This document shows positions 8,503 to 14,345 of a stretch of DNA of 15,636 bases, in pieces; the stretch's first letter is position 1, and each line of letters opens with the position of its first letter. Made by a program: the position numbers and the translations under genes. Origin of the DNA: Pseudomonadota bacterium (GTDB lineage: Bacteria > Pseudomonadota > Alphaproteobacteria > Rhodobacterales > Rhodobacteraceae); assembly GCA_021813645.1 (NCBI GenBank), contig JAKAJW010000010.1, positions 1-15,636 on the forward strand. The letters are read 5' to 3'. Under the pieces are notes generated by a model that was given only the letters and a program-made list of their open reading frames with translations, searched no databases and was not told the DNA's origin.

Positions 8503-10682
8503 TAGCGGGCGGCGGCCGAGGGCTTGGCGCGGATCTCGGCCTCCGAGGTGGCGGTGCCGGTGGCGGGGGCCTCTTCGGCCGAAGCTTCGTAGCGCGCCGT
8601 CGCGCAGGGCAGGGTGAAGCGGAAGGTGCTGCCTCCCCCCGGGGGGCTCACCACTTCGATGCGGCCGCCGTGAAGCTCGACCAGCCGCTTGGTGATGGAC
8701 AGGCCGAGCCCGGTCCCGCCGGCCTTGCGGGTCGAGGACCCGTCGATCTGGCGGAACGCCTCGAAGATCAGATCCTGATGTTCGGCGGCGATGCCGCAGC
8801 CGGTGTCGGACACCGAGATTTCGATCAGGGGCCCCTTGGGCGCGGCAGAGACCCGGACTTCGCCCCGATCGGTGAACTTCATCGCATTGCCGACCAGGTT
8901 GATGAGGATCTGGTTGAGCCGGAGGCGGTCGGCCGAGACCCAGTGCGTGCCGACATCGCAGACCAACTCGAGAGATTTCTTGGCGGCGATCGCCTGAAAG
9001 CCTTCCAACACGTCCTCGACGAGTGGGGGCAGGGTCAGCGGCTCTCGGTTGAGCTCCATCTGGCCGACCTCGATCTTGGCGAAGTCGAGCATTTCGGTGA
9101 TCAGCCGCAGCAGGTGCTCGCTGGAGGCTTCGCTCTTGCGGGCGAGGTCGCGGAGGAAGGTCAGCGTGGCATCGGTTTCGTCCAGCAGGGCCGGCTCGCC
9201 CCCTGCCGCCGCGAGCTTCTCGCGCAGGCGGCGGACCTGAGGCAGGCCGTAGAGGTTGCCAAGCACCCGGGCGTTGCCGAGGATCACCGTGAGCGGCGTG
9301 CGCAGTTCGTGGCTGAGCACGTTGAGGAAATCGGATTTCGCGACACTGGCGGCCTGGGCCGCCTCCATCGCCGCCTTCAACTCGGTGATGTCGACGCGCA
9401 GGCCCACGGTGCATCCATCCGGCGTCCGCTGGTCGGTGACCTTGAGCCAACGCCCGTCGCTCAGTTGCTCCTCGGAGGCGGAACGGCCGGCTTTGAAGGC
9501 CTCGAGCCGGGTTCGGACCCATTCGTCTTCCGAGACAAGATTGTTGGCGAACTGACCGCTGCGGAAACCCTCGCGGATGATCGTCTCGAAGGGCGTGCCG
9601 GGCACCAAGAGGTCGGGCGTCTTGTCGTAGAGTTCGGCGTATTTACGGTTGCAGACGACGAAGCGGTTTTGCTCGTCGTAAAGGACGAAGCCGTCCTCCA
9701 TCGCGTTGATCGCATCGTTCAGACGCTGTTCCGCGCGCCGGCGCTGCCGCAGCAGGACGTAGAAATGGCGCATCATGGCGAGCAGAAGCACGGAAGCGGC
9801 GACGTAGAGCAGCCGGTAGAGCCACTGGAACGGGACATCATGCGACCAGCCGCCCTTGGGGGTCGCCGCCAGTTCCCAGTTGCCGGACGGCAAGGTGATC
9901 TGAGCCGAGACATGGCGCATGTCGAAGATGGCGCGATCGCCATAGAGGAGCCGGCCACTGTTGCCCTCTGGCCCGATGCGGCGAAGGGCGACATCGAGCG
10001 GCAGGTCGGGGTTCGACAGGCCCGTGGTGGCAAAGAAGTGCTCGGTGTCCATCACCGCCGAGACGATACCCCAGAAGGTGCTCTTGGCGGTCACGGGGTC
10101 GATGAGGAAGACCGGCGTCCGAACGATGAAGCCACGGCCGCCCTGGACCAGTGGGAACGGGCCGGAAATGATCGTCCGCCCGGTGTCGCGCGCTTGGGCA
10201 ACGTCGGGATATTGGCTGGGAGAGGCGCGCAGATCAAAACCCAGAACGGCTTGGTTCTGACGCTCGGGATAGACGTAGCGTGTGATCAGATCCGGAGCCA
10301 GGGCGATGTTGATGAGGCCGGAATTGTTGCGTGCCATCTCGGCAGCGGCTTCCTCGAACTGCGCCTTGGTGATGTTCGGGTCGCGCTTGATCAGCGCGGC
10401 CAGACCGCGCGAGATGATCGTCTTGCTGCTCAGATCCCCGGAGATCTTGGCGGAGAGCGAGGCGAGCTGCGCCTCGGCGAACTGGCGCTGTTGCGTCATG
10501 AAGCGATCGGAGACCACGTGATCCAGGGTCATGCCCACCACCAGGATCGACGTGAAGATATAGGCATAGATGAAATATTCGATGCTCGCCTTGAGCCGGA
10601 GCCCCCAATGCCGGGCCCTGGTGCGCATCTGGGGCAGGAGCAGATCCCACCCAATCTCATAACCCTTTTGGGAACGAGCCAT
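8502..10682 (-). CDS. CHASE-PAS hybrid-less sensor histidine kinase
   Basis: This is a 726-residue membrane sensor kinase. A first membrane helix (about 35-55) is followed by a periplasmic CHASE-type domain (about 60-280), recognisable by VLGFDLRA, ARDTGRTIISGPF, RTPVF and FWGIVSAVM segments. After a second helix (288-311) comes a PAS domain with NAMEDGFVLYDEQNRFVVCN (about 321-415). The phosphoacceptor is His458 in SHELRTPL. The ATPase part has INLVGNAMKFT, DTGCGI and GGTGLGLS boxes. The phosphoacceptor hairpin carries roughly 20-25 extra residues between about 480 and 520. The C-terminus has an Ala/Glu-rich tail and no receiver domain. No response-regulator gene is visible in the window. 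The frame is open up to an ATG at 10742, but the codons before 10682 are AT-ending and unlike the gene, so 10682 is preferred. Confidence 0.9.
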   Translation of the reverse strand: MARSQKGYEIGWDLLLPQMRTRARHWGLRLKASIEYFIYAYIFTSILVVGMTLDHVVSDRFMTQQRQFAEAQLASLSAKISGDLSSKTIISRGLAALIKRDPNITKAQFEEAAAEMARNNSGLINIALAPDLITRYVYPERQNQAVLGFDLRASPSQYPDVAQARDTGRTIISGPFPLVQGGRGFIVRTPVFLIDPVTAKSTFWGIVSAVMDTEHFFATTGLSNPDLPLDVALRRIGPEGNSGRLLYGDRAIFDMRHVSAQITLPSGNWELAATPKGGWSHDVPFQWLYRLLYVAASVLLLAMMRHFYVLLRQRRRAEQRLNDAINAMEDGFVLYDEQNRFVVCNRKYAELYDKTPDLLVPGTPFETIIREGFRSGQFANNLVSEDEWVRTRLEAFKAGRSASEEQLSDGRWLKVTDQRTPDGCTVGLRVDITELKAAMEAAQAASVAKSDFLNVLSHELRTPLTVILGNARVLGNLYGLPQVRRLREKLAAAGGEPALLDETDATLTFLRDLARKSEASSEHLLRLITEMLDFAKIEVGQMELNREPLTLPPLVEDVLEGFQAIAAKKSLELVCDVGTHWVSADRLRLNQILINLVGNAMKFTDRGEVRVSAAPKGPLIEISVSDTGCGIAAEHQDLIFEAFRQIDGSSTRKAGGTGLGLSITKRLVELHGGRIEVVSPPGGGSTFRFTLPCATARYEASAEEAPATGTATSEAEIRAKPSAAAR

Positions 10683-10916
10683 TTTTCTTCGGAGTCTCCG
10701 TGCCAAAAGCCCTGGCGAAGTTTTCTGCACCAAATGGGGCATTTCGATGGCGTCGCGGCGGCTGCTCGCTGGCCGCGGCGGGGTAATTGGCTTAATTTGT
10801 TTGCGATTTTTGCGCGCCGGGCGCGGCCCGACCGGCCGGAGCGCGGCGGGTGGAGGCCGTCCGGCGGGGGGCGCCTCGGCCCGACGGCGGCTGGCGCAAC
10901 GGGGCCGCAGGTCGAG
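10683..10916. other. intergenic region with AT-rich pocket, upstream of the histidine kinase gene
   Basis: No gene is supported here. Positions 10784-10815 form an AT-rich pocket within very GC-rich DNA, and a CGGAGTCTCCG palindrome lies at 10690-10700 just before the kinase start. These may hold the kinase promoter, but I cannot place -35 and -10 boxes. Confidence 0.4.
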
Positions 10917-10948
10917 AAAAAGCCGCCGTCCGCGCCAGCGGAGGCGGC
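10917..10948 (-). terminator. Rho-independent terminator of tRNA-Thr
   Basis: On the minus strand GCCGCC-TCCGC pairs with GCGGA-GGCGGC around a TGGC loop (one bulged C), followed directly by five T. It begins two bases after the tRNA CCA end. It is the clearest intrinsic terminator in the window. Confidence 0.85.
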
Positions 10949-10950
10949 GG

Positions 10951-11026
10951 TGGTGCCGGTTGCAGGGATCGAACCCGCGACCTTCGGTTTACAAAACCGC
11001 TGCTCTACCAGCTGAGCTAAACCGGC
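10951..11026 (-). tRNA. tRNA-Thr (anticodon UGU)
   Basis: This is a 76-base cloverleaf including an encoded 3' CCA. Acceptor arms GCCGGTT and AACCGGC pair fully, with A as the discriminator base. The D-arm (GCTCAGCTGGTAGAGC), an anticodon loop TTTGTAA (anticodon TGT) on a five-base stem, and a T-arm with GGTTCGATCC are all intact. It reads ACA and probably other ACN threonine codons by wobble. It stands alone, with its own upstream promoter candidate and downstream terminator. Confidence 0.96.
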
Positions 11027-11035
11027 CCGGCCAGC

Positions 11036-11064
11036 GGAATCGGGCGAAACGGCCCAAAGGTCAA
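11036..11064 (-). promoter_or_regulatory. putative promoter of tRNA-Thr
   Basis: On the minus strand TTGACC (11064-11059) and GATTCC (11041-11036) are 17 bases apart. This would start transcription a few bases before the tRNA. The -35 box is strong and the -10 box weak. Confidence 0.45.
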
Positions 11065-11109
11065 GCGGGAATTCTTCGCCTCAGCCGGGCCGGTCGGATG
11101 AGGAAAGTG

Positions 11110-11138
11110 GTTTAACGTCGCGCGCAACCTCGTATAAT
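11110..11138 (+). promoter_or_regulatory. putative promoter of the sulfotransferase-like gene
   Basis: A perfect TATAAT -10 box (11133-11138) stands out in GC-rich DNA, 25 bases before the start codon. The -35 element (GTTTAA, 11110-11115, spacing 17) is poor. Confidence 0.5.
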
Positions 11139-11163
11139 CGCCGCCGGGGGCAGGGACGGTTGC

Positions 11164-12069
11164 ATGAAAGTCATCTATCATCTTGGCGTGCATTGCACCG
11201 ATGAGCATCGGCTGATCGGCTGCCTGCGGCAGAATGTGGCCGTCTTGGCCGAGCAGGGGGTCGTGGTTCCCGATCCCGAGCTTTACCGGCCGATCCTGCG
11301 CAATGTCGTCAATGCGATGAAGGGCGCGCGGGCGAGCGCGGAGACCGAGGAGACGGTGCTCGACGCGGTGATGACGCAGGACGAGGCGGCCCGCGTGGTC
11401 TTTTCCAACGAGGCCTTCCTCTGCGTCCGCCATCGCGCGCTGCAGCAGGGCATGCTGTATCAGACCGCGGCGGACAAGACCCTGGCGCTGGCCAATCTGC
11501 TGCCCTCCTGCGAGGCCGAGCTGGCGCTGGCGATCCGCAATCCGGCGACCTTCCTGCCGGCCCTGTATCAATCGACAAAAATCAACAGTTTCGATGAGTT
11601 CCTGGGCGGAACGGATCCGCTGGCGCTGTCTTGGGCGGATATGATCGAACGCATCCGCCAGGTGCTGCCGGAGGTGCCGATCACCGTCTGGTGCGACGAG
11701 GACACGCCGCTGATCTGGCCCGAGGTGCTGCGCGCCGTGGCCGGCTGCGCGCCGCAGACCCCGCTGCAGGGCGAGGGCGAGCTTCTGGCCGCGATCATGT
11801 CGCCGGAGGGGCTGGCGCGGATGGGCGAATTCCTCGCCGCGCGGCCGGGGCTGAGCGAGGCGCAGCGGCGCCGGGCGGTGGCGGCCTTCCTCGACAAATA
11901 CGCGCTCGAGGACAAGATCGAGATGGAGCTCGATCTGCCCGGCTGGACCGAAGCCTATGTCGAGGAACTCACCGGGCGCTACGACGAGGATGTGGAAGAT
12001 ATCGCGGCAATTCCGGGGGTTAGGCTGCTTTCGCCCTGGCCTCAGGACATCCCGAGCGCGGACTTGTAA
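11164..12069 (+). CDS. Sulfotransferase-like protein lacking the usual PAPS-binding loop; function unknown
   Basis: This 301-residue soluble protein has no certain annotation. The start MKVIYHLGVHCTDEHRLIG, followed by LRQNVAVLAEQGVVVPDPELYR, has the layout of bacterial sulfotransferase-like proteins (beta-strand, HIGxxKTGTTSLQ loop, helix, then LxxxGVxYP). Here the KTGTTS loop has become CTDEHR. Later pieces also fit: FSNEAFL near residue 81, ELALAIRNPATFLPALYQ (about 119-136) in place of the family's RxxxDWxxSxYxQ, and SFDEFLGG soon after. A C-terminal part of helices and acidic stretches follows. A GCAGGGACGG ribosome site precedes the ATG, and a TATAAT box lies upstream. Its last 28 bases overlap the convergent gapR-like gene. 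The fold assignment is inference from motif order; an active sulfotransferase is doubtful. Confidence 0.75.
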   Translation: MKVIYHLGVHCTDEHRLIGCLRQNVAVLAEQGVVVPDPELYRPILRNVVNAMKGARASAETEETVLDAVMTQDEAARVVFSNEAFLCVRHRALQQGMLYQTAADKTLALANLLPSCEAELALAIRNPATFLPALYQSTKINSFDEFLGGTDPLALSWADMIERIRQVLPEVPITVWCDEDTPLIWPEVLRAVAGCAPQTPLQGEGELLAAIMSPEGLARMGEFLAARPGLSEAQRRRAVAAFLDKYALEDKIEMELDLPGWTEAYVEELTGRYDEDVEDIAAIPGVRLLSPWPQDIPSADL

Positions 12070-12302
12070 AGCTCCAGGATCGCCTCTTCCTCGGCCAGGT
12101 CGTCCTTGTCGCGCTTGCGGATGGCGATCAGCTTGCGGATCGCCTTGGTGTCGTAGCCGCGGCCCTTGGCCTCGGCCATCACTTCTTTCTCCTGCTCGGC
12201 GAGGTCGCGCTTCTCGGCGGCGAGATGTTCGAGCCGCTCGATGAACTGGCGCAATTCCTCGGCGGCGACATTGGTTTCGGCGGCGGTGATCGGATCGCTC
12301 AT
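12042..12302 (-). CDS. gapR: GapR/DUF2312 family nucleoid-associated protein
   Basis: This 86-residue, highly charged protein is mostly helical. Residues 12-50 (LRQFIERLEHLAAEKRDLAEQ and on) form the N-terminal coiled-coil. The family core EAKGRGYDTKAIRKLIAIRK follows, and the chain ends in ILELYKSALGM, nearly identical in style to Caulobacter GapR. GapR forms rings that clamp overtwisted DNA ahead of polymerases and helps topoisomerases, and it is broadly found in Alphaproteobacteria. An AGAGG ribosome site precedes the ATG. A promoter candidate lies at 12327-12355, and five 11-bp repeats sit about 120-175 bases upstream of the start codon. The last 28 bases, including the stop codon, overlap the convergent upstream neighbour. 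Confidence 0.9.
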   Translation of the reverse strand: MSDPITAAETNVAAEELRQFIERLEHLAAEKRDLAEQEKEVMAEAKGRGYDTKAIRKLIAIRKRDKDDLAEEEAILELYKSALGMS

Positions 12303-12326
12303 CTGGGGCCTCTTCTGTTTGCCCGA

Positions 12327-12355
12327 TCCCTAACGGGGTGGCGGGAAGGGTGCAA
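12327..12355 (-). promoter_or_regulatory. putative promoter of the gapR-like gene
   Basis: On the minus strand TTGCAC (12355-12350) and TAGGGA (12332-12327) are 17 bases apart, which predicts a start near 12320. This gives a short leader that contains the AGAGG ribosome site. Confidence 0.5.
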
Positions 12356-12420
12356 GGGGGGCGCCGAGCCGCGCCGCAGGGGGTGCCGGCAAGCGGTTGG
12401 CGGAGTTGGCAAAATCTGCA

Positions 12421-12475
12421 CACCGATTTGACACCGATTTCGCACCGACATTGCACCGACGTTACACCGACAGTG
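12421..12475. repeat. five tandem 11-bp repeats (CACCGAYNTTN type)
   Basis: Five back-to-back units read CACCGATTTGA, CACCGATTTCG, CACCGACATTG, CACCGACGTTA and CACCGACAGTG. The CACCGA core is invariant and the unit length, about one helical turn, never slips. The array lies between the puuD-like gene and the gapR promoter. It resembles phased operator sites or an iteron array more than a decayed gene. Confidence 0.9.
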
Positions 12476-12549
12476 CCTCGCCAGGCGCGGGCGCGGCGAT
12501 CGGTTTCCGGTGGGGGCAATTGCCTTGGGGGGCGCCGTGCGGCTGCGGC

Positions 12550-13326
12550 TCAGGCGCGCTTCAGCCGCGGCTCGGCGCCGCCGGCCGCCCAGGCCCGGAC
12601 GGCCTCGCCGAAGGCGCGGAACAGCGGCCGCGAGACCGGATCGTTGGTGGCGTTGTATTCCGGGTGCCACTGCACCGACAGCGTGAAGCCCGGCGCGTCC
12701 TTCACATAGATCGCCTCGGGCGTGCCGTCGGGGGCGTAGCCGTCGATCACGATGCGGGCGCCGGGCGTCTTGATGCCCTGGCCGTGCAGCGTGTTGGTCA
12801 TCACCTCCTCGGCGCCCAGAAGCCGGGCGAAGACGCCGCCGGGGGTGAAGCTGACCTTGTGGCGCAGGGCGAATTTCTCCTCGAGCGTGCCGTCGGGCGG
12901 CATCCGGTGGTTCATCCGGCCCGGCAGGTCGCGGATCTCGGGGTAGAGCGTGCCGCCCATCGCCACGTTGACCTCCTGAAAGCCGCGGCAGACGCCCAGG
13001 AAGGGCTGGCCGCGGTCCACGCAGGCGCGGATCAAGGGCAGGGTGATCGCGTCGCGGCAGCGGTCGAAGGCGCCATGCGCCTCGGTCGGTTCCTCGCCGT
13101 ATTCCTCGGGGTGGACATTGGGCCGGCCGCCGGTCAGCAGGAAGCCGTCGCAGCGGTCCAGCAGTTCCGCGACCGAGACGAAATGCGGATCGGCCGGAAT
13201 GATCAGCGGCAGGCATTCGGCCACTTCCGCCACCGCCTGGCTGTTCATCATCCCCCCGGCGTGAACCCGGTAGGTCTCGTTCAGGACCGAGAGATTGCCG
13301 ATGATGCCGACGACGGGCCGCGTCAT
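12550..13326 (-). CDS. Gamma-glutamyl-gamma-aminobutyrate hydrolase (PuuD-like) class I glutamine amidotransferase
   Basis: This 258-residue cytoplasmic enzyme is very close in length to E. coli PuuD. The class I amidotransferase triad is visible: nucleophile Cys113 in GVCRGFQEVNVAMGG, and His221 and Glu223 in WHPEYN. LLTGGRPNVHPEEYG (about 64-78) is the conserved oxyanion-side loop. PuuD cleaves gamma-glutamyl-GABA during putrescine use, while relatives act on other gamma-glutamyl amides, so the substrate is not certain. The ATG at 13326 gives the expected MTRPVVGIIG start, with GGAG upstream; an earlier in-frame ATG would add a tail not seen in the family. No other Puu genes are in the window. 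Confidence 0.88.
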   Translation of the reverse strand: MTRPVVGIIGNLSVLNETYRVHAGGMMNSQAVAEVAECLPLIIPADPHFVSVAELLDRCDGFLLTGGRPNVHPEEYGEEPTEAHGAFDRCRDAITLPLIRACVDRGQPFLGVCRGFQEVNVAMGGTLYPEIRDLPGRMNHRMPPDGTLEEKFALRHKVSFTPGGVFARLLGAEEVMTNTLHGQGIKTPGARIVIDGYAPDGTPEAIYVKDAPGFTLSVQWHPEYNATNDPVSRPLFRAFGEAVRAWAAGGAEPRLKRA

Positions 13327-13451
13327 TCCCCATACTCCGATTGCCTGCTGCAAAGATAGGCGGCTCGGCCGCGATGGTCGAGGGGGCATGGTCGCGCAGC
13401 GGCTGTGCATCCAGGGGCTTGCGGCAATTTTAGGCCGGGCGGGGCCGCGGT

Positions 13452-13501
13452 GGCGGTCCGCTGGGCGGTCCGTTGGGGCGGTCCGGTTGGGGGGGCGGTC
13501 G
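13452..13501. repeat. four imperfect GGCGGTCCG direct repeats
   Basis: GGCGGTCCG occurs at 13452-13460, 13464-13472 and 13477-13485, with a shortened copy GGCGGTCG at 13494-13501. The spacings are 12, 13 and 17 bases. The array lies between the end of the HbpS-like gene and the start region of the PuuD-like gene. Confidence 0.75.
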
Positions 13502-13512
13502 TTGGGTGGGCG

Positions 13513-13941
13513 TCAGGCCTCGGCCAAGAGGCCGGCGGCGTCGATGCCGGCGAGCGCCACGCTGGCATCCTCTTCCGGCATGCCGCCGGAGACGCCGACG
13601 GCGCCGAGCACCTCGCCGCCCGCCGCCTTCACCACCACACCGCCCGGCGCCGGCACGAAGGCGCCGGCGAAGACGCCGTTGGCCGCCGCCATCAGCGCCG
13701 GGAAGATCTCGGCCAGTTCCGCCTGCCGCCGGCCACCGAGCCCAAGCATCGCCGTGCCATAGGCCTTGCCATGCGCCATGCCGAAGCGGCCCGGCGCCGC
13801 GCCGTCTTCGCGGGCGAAGGCGAGCGGGTGGCCGCCGGCGTCGAGCACGATCAGCGCCATCGGCCGGAAGCCTTCGGCCCGCGCCTTGGCGAAGCCGCCG
13901 GCAATGATCCGTTGCGCCTGTTCGAAGGAAATCCCGGCCAT
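13513..13941 (-). CDS. GlcG/HbpS family protein (possible heme-binding)
   Basis: This 142-residue single-domain protein covers the usual length of the family (DUF336, GlcG/HbpS). It starts with ISFEQAQRIIAGGFAKARAEG and continues PMALIVLDAGGHPLAFAREDGA. It also has HGKAYGTAML, PGGVVVKAAGGEVLGAVGVSGGMPEEDASVA, all standard family blocks. HbpS of Streptomyces is a secreted heme-binding regulator, and GlcG is linked to glycolate use. This copy has no signal peptide, so it should be cytoplasmic. An AGGAG ribosome site lies six to seven bases before the ATG. Neither neighbour suggests a role, and heme binding is unproven for it. Confidence 0.88.
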   Translation of the reverse strand: MAGISFEQAQRIIAGGFAKARAEGFRPMALIVLDAGGHPLAFAREDGAAPGRFGMAHGKAYGTAMLGLGGRRQAELAEIFPALMAAANGVFAGAFVPAPGGVVVKAAGGEVLGAVGVSGGMPEEDASVALAGIDAAGLLAEA

Positions 13942-13978
13942 CTCATGCTCCTGTCCCGCGGTTTGCGTCGGGCAGGTA

Positions 13979-13996
13979 GGCCGGGGCGGCCGGGGA
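13979..13996. repeat. tandem duplicate of GGCCGGGGC
   Basis: GGCCGGGGC (13979-13987) is followed directly by GGCCGGGGA (13988-13996), and a related GCCGGG follows at 14001. It lies just downstream of the small membrane protein gene. It may be simple GC-rich drift. Confidence 0.45.
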
Positions 13997-14007
13997 TCAA
14001 GCCGGGC

Positions 14008-14223
14008 CTAGCGCAGCACCAGGCCGACGACGACGACCATCAGCCCGATCAGCGCGACGCCGAGCGCGCCGTAGTTCCAGGCGACCAGCCGGCCGAGCCG
14101 GGCGCGCATCTCGGCCTCGGGCAGCCCTGCGCGGTTGGCGCGCGCCGCGGCGACGCCGCAGCCGAGCAGGCCGAGCACGCCCAGAACCGTCACCGCCGCC
14201 CCGCCCCAGATCAGATAGACCAT
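14008..14223 (-). CDS. Small two-helix membrane protein of unknown function
   Basis: This 71-residue protein has a hydrophobic helix at about 3-25, a short charged middle (residues 28-46, ANRAGLPEAEMRARLGRLV) and a second helix at about 48-70 ending at the C-terminus. A GGGGAG ribosome site is placed eight bases before the ATG, and codon use fits the neighbours, so it is a real gene. It resembles small conserved hypothetical proteins of Rhodobacteraceae, but I recognise no named family. It sits between kynureninase and the HbpS-like gene on the same strand (gaps of 112 and 66 bases) and might be co-transcribed. Confidence 0.75.
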   Translation of the reverse strand: MVYLIWGGAAVTVLGVLGLLGCGVAAARANRAGLPEAEMRARLGRLVAWNYGALGVALIGLMVVVVGLVLR

Positions 14224-14293
14224 CGCTTTCGCTCCCCGTCTTGCGCCCGCCGTTTAGCGCGGCTGGGGGCGGGGGCGCAATCGGTTCCGGCCG

Positions 14294-14345
14294 GCCTCGG
14301 GTCGCAGCCTCAGGTCGCGGCCTCAGGTCGCGGCCTCAGGTCGCG
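14294..14345. repeat. four tandem 13-bp repeats overlapping the kynureninase stop codon
   Basis: Units at 14294-14306, 14307-14319, 14320-14332 and 14333-14345 read GCCTCAGGTCGCG; the first differs at two positions. The kynU stop codon lies in the last unit (14336-14338), so each full copy repeats the ACC-TGA end of the gene. This looks like slippage duplication of the gene's 3' end. Confidence 0.9.

Noticed and set aside
10683..10742. 20-residue N-terminal extension of the histidine kinase
   Set aside because: Codons there end mostly in A or T, unlike the gene body, and no ribosome site precedes the ATG at 10742.
10747..10916. Small gene between the kinase and tRNA-Thr
   Set aside because: Open frames here consist of Arg, Gly and Ala repeats with no ribosome site and run through the tRNA terminator.
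7554..11015. Open frame of 1153 codons on the plus strand
   Set aside because: It crosses livF, the PAP2 gene, the antisense strand of the kinase and the tRNA. Its composition is low-complexity, and each stretch is explained by a better gene.
10951..11026. tRNA as integration site of a mobile element
   Set aside because: No integrase and no second copy of the tRNA 3' end are visible in the window.
12421..12475. CRISPR array
   Set aside because: Units are 11 bp with no separate spacers and no cas genes nearby.
12397..13359. Plus-strand open frame across the 11-bp repeats and the puuD-like gene
   Set aside because: It is antisense to a well-supported enzyme and has shadow-like composition.
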